Shown: one piece after another, positions 55,171 through 64,000 of the stretch
Numbering within the stretch: position 1 is the stretch's first letter
How the letters are laid out: each line of letters begins with the position of its first letter
NCBI GenBank assembly: GCA_034406715.1
Contig: CP137866.1
Coordinates: 558,001 to 622,000 of the forward strand
Length of the DNA: 64,000 nt
From: Rhodotorula mucilaginosa
Lineage: Eukaryota; Basidiomycota; Microbotryomycetes; Sporidiobolales; Sporidiobolaceae
Reading direction: 5' to 3'
The notes under the pieces: model-generated
What the model saw: the letters and a program-made list of their open reading frames with translations, nothing else
Databases searched by the model: none
What the model was told of the DNA's origin: nothing
Translations under genes and position numbers: made by a program

Positions 55171-57440
55171 TTAGTGCGCAGCGCCTATTGATCCTTCAGG
55201 TTGCGGCAACACGGGACTCGGCGTGACCGAAGGTGGGCCCAGTCTCGGTCCAGGATCCTGCCGCTCGCGCATCTCGACCGCCGCCGAGCCACCCTCGGCC
55301 GCTTCGGGCGCGGACGCGGGCAAGTCCGGCGGGACGGTGGTCTCATGGTCCGGCGTTCTCGGTATCCGCTGAGGAGTCGAGTCGAGCGGGGTTGTCCTCC
55401 CACTCGAGGAGGGGACGCTACCCTGCGCGGAGCGGCTTCGGAATCCCGCCAGCGGCTGCTCGTCGATCCGGATCGCGTGCGTGTGGACAGAGGTGTTGGC
55501 CGAGTCGGCGGTGTCTCTTCTTTGCGAATTCAGGAGCACGCCGGAGGTCGAAGGCGAGCCAGAACTTGACGCTTCGCCGTTCAGAGGCGTTGTCGACGAG
55601 ACGCCTGTCGAGGCGGCGTGGCCACTCTCGTCGACAAACCAGGTTTTCCGAGGTTGTCGCAGGTAGTCGTAAGGAAGGAAGCTGTGCAGAAAAAGATACA
55701 AGTCAGATTTCCTTATCCGAGTCGACGTCAACCTGAACTCACTGCTGCTCCATCATACGGTAATCGGCCGACAGTTCCGACATGTCGAGGTTCGGATTCC
55801 GTTTCCGCGCTTTGAGCGGGTTGTCCTCCAAGAGCAGCTCCTCGAGCTCATGAGTCGCGTCAAAGTTGGCCTTTTTGGACTGCGTGCGCGAGCAGAAGGG
55901 GAAGGTTATCAGCGCGCTGCGCATCTCCCAGGGCCAAGGAACGGCCACGCACGTCTGGCTCAAAGGGAGGAGTCGCCTCCTTGGCCTCGAGAACCTCCCA
56001 GTTGTATTCTCTGAACCACGGATGTCGCTTGAAAGCTTCGAGGCCGCCGGTGCCCGGACAGCCCAACCGCTTCTTCGGATCGCGTTGGAGGAGCTGTTGG
56101 CCGAACGTGTCCCATACAAAGCCCGTCAGTATACGAATAAGGTGGACTGGCGGCCATTGGGTAACGCGTGGACGGCTCACCCCTTTGATGCAGTCCAATC
56201 CTTCGGGGCTAACCAATTCTTCGACGTTCTCCGGAAACTTGACCTGGTCCTTCAAGATGGCCTGGGTCAAGCTCGAGTTGGTCTTGCCCCGGTACGGTCG
56301 CTTGCCGAAAAGGAGCTCGTAAGCGACAACGCCGAGGGACCACCAGTCGACGGTGGCGAAGTAGCCCCGTTTGGCGAGCACTTCGGGAGCTGTGCGCAGT
56401 CAGAAGGGGTACCTGGGATCAGCTCACACACTCTCCGTGGAGAGATGTATAAACGCAGAAGGGATCACTGCACGGCGCACCCATGTAGGCCATCGAGCCG
56501 GCGACGGAAGTGAGCGCTCTCCGCTCGGTAAAGTGCACCGCGATGTTGAAATCAGTCAGGTGGGCGTGCCCTTTCTCGTCGAGCAAGATGTTGTCCGGCT
56601 TGATATCCCTGTTGATGCCGAGTTGTACCGTACAAGAGTGTCAGTCACCCCCGCACCGGCTTGAGAGGGATTAGAAAGAAGATCGGGACGGCAAGATCGG
56701 GAAGACTTACCGATGCACGATCCCTCGCTTGTGCAAGTCACCGAGCGCGAGGGCCATCTCGGCGACATAGAACCGCACCCACTCCTCCTTCATCGATCCG
56801 AGCCGATCGAGGTGGAACCGCAAGTCGCCGCCGAGCATGAGGTCGAGCACCATGAAGAGGTTCTCGTCATCCTGGAACGCGAACCGCAAGTTGCACACGA
56901 ACGGCGAATCGATCTCTTCGAGGAGGCGTCGCTCTTGGATGATCTATCGAGCGCGATACAGCATAAGTCTGGGCCCCCGGGGGAACTCGAGCTAAGAATG
57001 GGCAGACAGAACCGCTCACATTGTTGACGGCGCGCTGCTTTGATATCCGCGCCTTGTTGATGTACTTGAGCGCGTACAGCGCCTTTGTCTTTTTGTGCTG
57101 GACGACCCGGACCTGTGCATGTCCCCAGCAGCCTTTTGTCAGCTTGATGGCCTCATTCAGGGAACCCGCCGCTCGTCCCGTCCCGTCCTTCGAACGCATC
57201 GAAATCGCACGGGCGCGCGCTCACCTTGCCAAAGGCGCCCTTCCCTACTGATCGCAAGAGGTAAAAATGCCACAAGTCGACCGGTCCTTCAAAGTCGATC
57301 TCCTGTAGTCAGGGCGGGATTGCGCCAAGCGGGACCGGGGATGACGAGCAAGGAGGCAGGGCGAGCGCATCAGCTAGGGTTCCCGCTTTGCTCGCGCGCA
57401 ATTGAGGACGCACCTCTGGTTTGCAGCACAGAGCACCCAT
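55171..57440 (-). CDS. AGC-type Ser/Thr kinase, STK32/YANK family
   Basis: MGALCCKPE opens the protein: Gly2 is suited to N-myristoylation and the double Cys to palmitoylation, so membrane attachment is likely. It joins [26 protein letters not shown] (glycine loop), then [20 protein letters not shown] (catalytic Lys). Later exons give [57 protein letters not shown] (HRD, with DFN in place of DFG, as is normal in this family) and [31 protein letters not shown] and RDPKKRLGC complete the kinase domain. A roughly 200-residue Ser/Thr/Pro-rich tail ends in GSIGAAH. Substrates are not known. About eight introns. Confidence 0.9.
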
Positions 57441-58910
57441 CGTAGCCTGTTCCGAGAGCTACTTTACACCGGGCGCCTTGACCTGAGCGTGTGGTGCTGC
57501 CGAGTCCCGTCGGTTCGTCGTCCTTCTCGACGGGCTGGATAAGCTCTACACTGGATGTGCTCGGCGAATACACCTTATAGATTGACTCTGGCGTTTTACT
57601 CTGGGCGCGGCGTACGGTAATGGAGAGCAACGTCTCGCCTCGTCGTCGGATCTCAGGCGGGGGCCGCTGCGGGATGCGGTCGAGGCGACGAGAGCGGGGA
57701 CGTGTCTAGCAGGGCGCCAGCTCGTGGCTTTACGCAGACAGACGAGTGTAGTACAGTTAAGCCCTTCGAAGCGCTCTCGAGCTTGGAGGGCAGACGTGGT
57801 CTACGGGCGATGGGTCTCGCCCCGACGGTCGATCAAAAGGTTCCCGTCGACGTGGGCCTCGCGCGTGAAAAGCGGATCGCTTCCCTGCTGCGATCGGCTT
57901 CGCGGCACGCGGTTTCGCAGCGGACATGTCCCGCGGCGGAAGCAAAGTCTACATTACGCTCTCACTCGTACAATCGGCCAGATCCTGCTACGAAGGCGGT
58001 GCGTCTGCGAAAAAGGGCGAGGGAGATCGAGACGCAGCTGCTGGATTTGGCCGGCGACAGGACAACGTTGGCTTGCCTTGTGTGACCTCTTCCCCATTGA
58101 CCGATTCGCGGTAGCACAAGTTGGACGACGGTCTGGTCTGTTGGCGAGAAACGTCGGAGTTGATGTCGCGCGATGCAGGAAGGCGAATTCTTCCGGCGCC
58201 ACGCCGCCGTACGTCCTGAATCCGTCGAAGAATCCCATTTCTCCCGGCAGACCCACGGATATATACCTGCAGCCGAGCTTAACGGATCGCCTTCCTCTAC
58301 GCCTGGTTTGTACCGAAGCGACTCGGCGCGAAAACCCGGTACGCGGCGGTCGGAGCAAGGATGGAAGGGAGCAGAAACACAGACTTGAGAGTGACGACAG
58401 CGGAGGTTGGCCGACCGGAGGCCATCCTGTCAGCAGCGGTCGTGTGCGGCAAGCCAGTAGCAGGTCACTCCTTAAGCACGTAGACGATGCAGAGGGTCGA
58501 GTCGTGTGCCGCGCAATCGCCTCGATAAGGTGGCCTCGGGCGAGTCAAGCGAGTAGCGAGCGGTTGTGGCAGGTGGACGCGGTCGAGCAGTAGAGTCATC
58601 TCAGGCTTTGCATGGACCTGCAGCTGTACCGGAAGGGGTTTAGCTGAGAGACGAGTGAAGGGCAGGTTGCTGACGCAGCCGCCAGAGTCCGACGAGTCGC
58701 TCGCATCGGCGCGGCGTTCTCTCTCTCGCTCAACCGCATCCGGGTCTCGGGAAGAGCTCGCATAGAAATACCTAGATTCTAACAAGGCAGCGATCGCAAC
58801 CTAGCCAGTGAGTACAACTAGGCACCACCCCAGGGACCTCGAATTTGACGGAACTTGGCGCTGCAGCCACTCGTCCTCGCCCTTTCACTCGCCAGAGAGC
58901 GCAAGCGAGC
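57441..58910. other. 1.47-kb divergent region between kinase and Lon genes
   Basis: This is unusually long for this locus. Several overlapping frames of 60-290 codons are open, but the long ones begin with non-ATG codons and are Arg/Ser/Gly-rich shadows. The short stretch ATKAVRLRKRAREIETQLLDLAG at about 57990-58060 (+ strand) reads like a helical protein, yet no start or splice pattern around it convinces me. No RNA gene found. Confidence 0.4.
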
Positions 58911-61900
58911 ATGCTATCCAACTCTGTGAGGGCCCGCGCTGCTCACACGGCAGCGCGCGGTTCCCATCCGGCCGCAGCTCGCCTCTCGAACTCGGCGACG
59001 ACTCCACTCCGAACCGCCACCACGGCGTCGGCATCTCGATCGGCGGCGCTGAACCCGATCGCTTCCACCTCGAGGTTGACTCTCGATACCACCACGGTCA
59101 CCGGCAAGGCAGCGTCGCGCCAGTCCCGCTCGCTCACCACGTCGTCCGCGGCTCGGCTCGAATGGCACGGCCCGTTCCGATCGACGTCGGCCCTCGCGTA
59201 CCCCCGCGCACCGAGGGCTTTCCTCCGCGAGCAAGAGACGGGCGAATCAGGCGAGAACGAGAATGACGGCGGGAAGGGGAACGGCGAGCCAGGGGAGGGC
59301 GAATCCGACGAGGCAAAGGTTCCGACCCGGAGGCCTGGCGTCCCCGAGAAGGACCAGCCGCGCAACGGCTTGAAGAACTCGGACTCTTCTTCTGCTTCCA
59401 GCTCTGCAGCGGGACTCGGCGGCTCTGCGGAAGGCAGCGGCGCTTCCGATGGCGGCGACGGTGCCTCTTCCGGCAAAGGTGGCAATGGCTCATCGATCGC
59501 GACGCGGTCTGTGCCGGACGTCTACCCGCAAGTGATGGCGCTCCCGATCACGCGACGACCGCTCTTCCCGGGCTTCTACAAGGCCGTCGTCATCCGCGAC
59601 CAGCAGGTCATCAAGGCGATCAAAGAGTCGATCAAGCGAGGGCAGCCGTACATCGGAGCCTTCCTGCTCAAGGACGAGAACGCCGACAGCGATGTGTGAG
59701 TCCCTTGGGACGGGTCCCAGCCAAGAGAATCGCTGCTGACTGTACGCGGCGCAACGCAGCATCACCGACTTTGACTCGGTCCACCCCGTCGGCGTCTTTG
59801 CGCAGATTACTTCGACCTTCCCCGCCAACCCGCCTACGCCGAACCCGAACGACCCCAAGTCCGCCAAGGATGAAGAACCGGGCTTGACTGCCGTCCTGTA
59901 CCCGCACCGTCGCATCCGCATCGACGAGCTCCTGCCCATCCCGACCATCGACCCGGCCAAGCAGGCTGCGGCCGCTTCGGCTGCCTCGGTCGCGCGCGGA
60001 GAAGGCAACGCGGCTGACAAGGCTCGGCACGAGGAGGACGCCCACAGCGAGGTCGACGAGCACCGTCCGCACATTGACGGTCCGCAGCGACCCGAGGAAC
60101 CTGCTTTCGTCGGGGACGCTCCGCTCACTCCGGCGAGCGCGACCGAGTCGAGTGCCAAGACACCATCATCAGCAGCCGACGTCGCAGAGTCGTCTGCTCC
60201 TGCCGAGGGAGAGGCAGCCGTCGTCGACCGGGCAGGCGAGCCGGTGCAGCAGGGAGCTGAAGCCGCCGAGGGCGACGCATCTCAGCCGTTCCAGACCGCC
60301 TACCTGCACGACTATGCCGTCTCGATCGTCAACGTTTCCAACATCGAGATGCAACCCTACGACAAAAAGTCGCAGATGGCTCGCGCCATCGCCGGCGAGA
60401 TCATCTCGGTCTTCAAAGAGATTGCCACCTTGAACCCGCTGTTCCGCGACCAGATCGCCAACTTTTCCATGTCGCAGTCGGCCGGCAACGTCTTTGAGGA
60501 GCCGGAAAAGCTGGCCGACTTTGCCGCGGCGGTCTCGACCGGCGAGGTGCACGAGTTGCAGGAAGTGCTCGAGTCGATGGTCCTCGAAGACCGACTGCAG
60601 AAGGCGCTCTTGGTCCTCAAGAAGGAGCTCATGAACGCCCAGCTGCAGAACAAGATCTCGAAGGACGTCGAGACCAAGATCGCGAAACGCCAGCGCGAGT
60701 ACTACCTCATGGAGCAGCTCAAGGGGATCAAGAAGGAGCTCGGGATCGAGTCGGACGGCAAGGACAAGCTCGTCGAAAAGTTCCAGGAAAAGGCCAAGAC
60801 CCTCCTGATGCCCGAAGCCGTCAAGAAGGTGTTTGACGAGGAGCTCAACAAGCTGCAAGGGCTCGAGCCGGCCGCGAGCGAGTTCAACGTCACCCGCAAC
60901 TACCTCGACTGGCTCACGTCGATCCCGTGGGGACGCCACACGTCGGAGAACTTTGACCTCAAGCACGCGACGACGGTCCTCGACGAGGACCACTACGGCC
61001 TCAAGGACGTCAAGGATCGGATTCTCGAGTTCCTCGCCGTCGGCAAGCTGCGCGGTACCGTCGAGGGCAAGATCCTCTGCTTTGTCGGCCCGCCCGGTGT
61101 CGGCAAGACCTCGATCGGCAAATCGATCGCGCGCGCGCTCGAACGCCAGTTCTTCCGCTTCTCGGTCGGCGGTCTCTCTGACGTCGCCGAAATCAAGGGT
61201 CACCGACGAACCTATGTCGGAGCCATGCCCGGCAAGATCATCCAGGCCTTGAAGAAGGTGCAGACGGAGAACCCGCTCGTCCTCATCGACGAGGTCGACA
61301 AGATCGGTCGCGGTCACAACGGTGACCCGTCGAGTGCGCTGCTCGAGATGCTCGACCCGGAACAGAATGCGCAGTTCCTCGACCACTACGTGCGTTCTTT
61401 CCCTTGTCGTGGTTTTCTCGCGTGTGCATGAGAGCTGACCGCTCAGATCTGACGTGCAGCTCGACGTTCCGGTCGACCTGTCCCGCGTCCTGTTTGTCTG
61501 CACCGCCAACACCCTCGACACGATCCCGGCCCCGCTCCTCGACCGAATGGAGGTCCTCGAGGTCTCGGGCTACATCACGGAAGAAAAGGCTGCGATCGCG
61601 AGCAAATATCTCGCGCCGCAGGCCAAGGAGGGCGCCGGTCTCAAGTCGGCCGACGTCGAGCTGCAGGATGATGCTGTCGCTGCGCTGATCCGGTACTACT
61701 GCCGCGAGTCGGGAGTTCGACGACTGAAGCAGCAGATTGAAAAGGTGAGCTGTCATCGTATCCGCACGCGCGAGCATATGCACGAGACTCACCGTGTTTC
61801 TCCTTCAACAGGTGTTCCGCAAGGCCGCTCTCCGCATCGTGCAAGACATTGGCGAACCGGCGTTGCCCGAGTCTTCAGCAAAGACGGTGCAGCCGGAGGC

Positions 61901-63034
61901 GGCCAGCTCGTCCGCAGATGCCGAAGCCGGCAAGGACGCTGCCGCCGAGGAGACTGTCGAGAAGCAGGACGGCAACTCGACGCCTGCCTCGACCGCCTCT
62001 CCATCTTCGGCAACCACGCCCGATTCGTCACCCGCCTCGGTCACCGAAGACGAGCGGACAACGACCACGAGCGTGCGGCAGCCGCTCGAGGTGCCGAAGG
62101 ATGTTCACGTGCGGATCACGGCAGAGAACCTCCTCGACTATGTCGGACCGCCTCTGTACCAGCGAGACCGGTTGTACACTCGGACATCTCCGGTTGGTGT
62201 CAGTACTGGCCTCGGTTACCTCGGAAACGGTTCGGGCGCGGTGATGCCCATCGAAGTCACTGTGCGTCTATTTCCTCTCTCGAACGGACCGTCTAAGACT
62301 CGGATACTGACTCGTTTCTCCTTTTTTCTCCAGTCCATGCCCGGATCTGGGATCCAGCTCACCGGGAAGCTTGGCGACGTGATCAAGGAGTCGGCGCAGA
62401 TCGCCCTCGCCTTCTTGCGCGCTCATGCTTTCGAACTCGGCCTGACGGACGACAAGGACAAGGACCTGCTTGAGAAGCGCGCCATCCACCTGCACATGCC
62501 GGAAGGCTCGATCGGCAAGGAGGGACCGTCGGCCGGTATCGCCATCATGACGGCTTTCGTCTCGCTCTTCTCCAAGCAGGGCATCTCTTCCGAACTCGGT
62601 ATGTCCACTAAGCGGTCTTCTGGAGGCTTCACTAGTAATACTTGATTTACTGACTTCTCTGTCTCAATCCCTTCAGCCATGACTGGCGAGATGACCCTCG
62701 CTGGCCAAGTCCTTCCCGTCGGCGGCCTCAAGGAGAAGATCCTCGCAGCACACCGCGCCGGTATCAAGAAGATCTTGGCACCGATCGGTTGCAAGCCGGA
62801 CATTGAGCACAACGTGCGTCGGAGGGGTTTCGTTCGATCTGGAAGATGAGATTCTGACGCGATTGCTTCCCTCCCCGTCCGCAGGTTCCGGATTCGGTCA
62901 AGGAGGGCATCGAGATCGCCTACGTCGAGAACGTCGGCGAAGTGATCCGTCACGCCTTTGCCGGCCAGCCGATCGCCGACCGCGTCGACGAGCTCCGAGC
63001 AGTTCTCCTGCCGCGCGAGGAAGCCGCTCGATGA
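58911..63034 (+). CDS. PIM1: Mitochondrial Lon protease
   Basis: An ATP-dependent serine protease of the mitochondrial matrix that degrades oxidised and misfolded proteins and maintains mtDNA. The ATG at 58911 opens a basic, Ser/Ala-rich presequence. The Lon N-domain starts at [21 protein letters not shown] and contains a long Ala/Glu-rich insert. The AAA+ domain has [15 protein letters not shown] (Walker A), [11 protein letters not shown] (Walker B) and [19 protein letters not shown]. The protease domain follows another low-complexity insert: [16 protein letters not shown] carries the catalytic Ser and [18 protein letters not shown] the catalytic Lys. Introns lie near 59696, 61389, 61746, 62260, 62599 and 62814. 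The end is [14 protein letters not shown]. Confidence 0.94.
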
Positions 63035-63724
63035 TGAGGAGTGTGCGCCGGTCCATCTCGCGCATAAGCAGCGTTGTACAAAAATCTTGAACGATGGGAG
63101 CAAGACGTGGGCGGTATCGACTCGACAATACTCTATATAGAAGCTCATCGGCATAGTCCGCCTCTTAACTTTTCCAGCATTTCGACGGCCAGACTGGTCG
63201 CCGTCGCCCGTCCCTCGCAACCGAATTTAAAATCTGTCTCTGTAGCAAATGTTCGAAATCAGCATAATTCACCCTTCCTGTTTGCTTCTATGCATGTCTT
63301 TGGTCGTGCTAGAGGGCCAAGCGGGCCCGTTCTCCGTGGTTCGAACTTGAATCAGAAGCTCCACCCGACCACTTACTCCAACCTCGCTTAGCGCGCATCA
63401 GACGGCTTTCAGTTGCTAGCAACAGTCTCAGAACAACATCCGTGAGTCCCTGCGAAGCCTACGGCCCTGTCGCTGAACGCGTGCGCTCCGGCGGAAGTCG
63501 GTGGACGCATCCGGATGACGACGGCTCGCAGCAGTCGTTGCGCGCCTGAGGGCTCAGTGAAGCAGCGCAGGGCGCTTGACAAATGTAGCGCGAGCCAGCC
63601 CGCCGCACCAGCATACGCTCCGACGCGTCGAGACAAAGGCTGACATCATTCGCTCGCTTCTCGGAACAGATTAGCTTGGACTCGATTCTCTGCACTCGAA
63701 CGCCCCTTGGTCCGACCGTAAAGC
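63035..63724. other. Intergenic between Lon and the last partial gene
   Basis: 690 bp with the Lon 3' UTR (A/T-richer, about 63060-63400) and the promoter of the next gene. No coding or RNA signature is seen. Confidence 0.5.
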
Positions 63725-64000
63725 ATGGCCGAACGCAGTATCGACTTTCATCCTATCGCCATCCCGTCGCCCAACCCGTCGGGTCCCGGTGGTCCGAGGC
63801 AGACGCCGATGAGTCCGCCCGGAAGCGCCATCTTCAGTCAATCCGAGAGCGACGTCGACGAGGGACCGGCTTCCCGCTTCGGCAGTCAGGAGGACGCCAG
63901 TGTCCTCTACGGGCGACCGCAGCGGAGACACAAGACCCGGACCCTCAGTGCTGTGCGTCCCTCATCGACCCTTCGCTCGCGAGCGGAGCCTTCCTATCGG
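63725..64000 (+). CDS. 5' end of an unknown gene (cut by window edge)
   Basis: ATG at 63725 opens MAERSIDFHPIAIPSPNPSG. The exon is Pro/Ser/Gly-rich with acidic patches (ESDVDEGP) and a basic RPQRRHKTRTLS near its end. It stops at about 63953, where gtgcgtccc is a likely donor; the rest to 64000 would be intron. This looks like a disordered cytoplasmic N-terminus. The family cannot be told. Confidence 0.5.
   Translation, partial: MAERSIDFHPIAIPSPNPSGPGGPRQTPMSPPGSAIFSQSESDVDEGPASRFGSQEDASVLYGRPQRRHKTRTLSAVRPSSTLRSRAEPSYR

Noticed and set aside
57724-58593. 289-codon + strand frame between the kinase and Lon genes
   Set aside because: Non-ATG start, Arg/Ser/Trp-rich shuffled composition, and no conserved block.

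Overview
The window is nuclear DNA of a GC-rich, intron-dense basidiomycete. Nearly every gene is split by 55-90 nt GT-AG introns and intergenic gaps are mostly 100-800 bp. The gene set includes DASH-complex ASK1, a mitochondrial ACAA2-type thiolase, a myosin-chitin synthase with a DEK C-terminal domain and a DUF6534-like seven-helix protein. Composition and gene content fit a Pucciniomycotina yeast such as Rhodotorula/Rhodosporidium (inference). About 25 protein-coding genes are supported, two of them cut by the window edges. No rRNA, credible tRNA, CRISPR array or recognisable virus-like element was found.

Layout. 1-5.8 kb: 3' end of a dolichol kinase gene, NOP15 and CWC2 on the minus strand, and complex I subunit NDUFB8. 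6.1-14 kb: a large minus-strand chitin synthase whose myosin-like motor lacks the ATP-binding N-terminal part, head-to-head with an SDR oxidoreductase. 14.5-20.6 kb: a seven-helix membrane protein, prefoldin 1, mitoribosomal bS21m and calnexin. 20.8-28.5 kb: a same-strand run of NAD(P)HX epimerase, COQ1, ACAA2-type thiolase and RAD51. 29.3-33.2 kb: an unrecognised repeat-bearing protein, then a UBC4/UBE2D-type E2. 34-38.5 kb: a C2H2 zinc-finger regulator and a glutathione transferase. 38.5-42.5 kb: an RCC1-repeat protein divergent from CAB2. 42.5-46 kb: a lower-GC gene-poor island. 47-54.4 kb: ASK1, centrin CDC31 and a SUN-domain SAD1, three spindle-pole/kinetochore functions side by side. 55-63 kb: an STK32/YANK kinase and mitochondrial Lon (PIM1). 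The 5' end of an unknown gene closes the window.

The genes work in general housekeeping: mitochondrial function (NDUFB8, bS21m, COQ1, thiolase, Lon), ER glycosylation and folding (dolichol kinase, calnexin), RNA and ribosome biogenesis (CWC2, NOP15) and mitosis. Several head-to-head pairs share intergenic regions of 96-290 bp. The points most worth a second look are the chitin synthase with a lost motor P-loop and a perfect inverted repeat at the breakpoint, a 34-nt C-tract serving as the polypyrimidine tract of one of its introns, a 12-nt microexon in the thiolase, two GC-AG introns, an 18-bp duplication in the GST glutathione site, the triplicated motif of the unknown protein, and the mitotic gene cluster.
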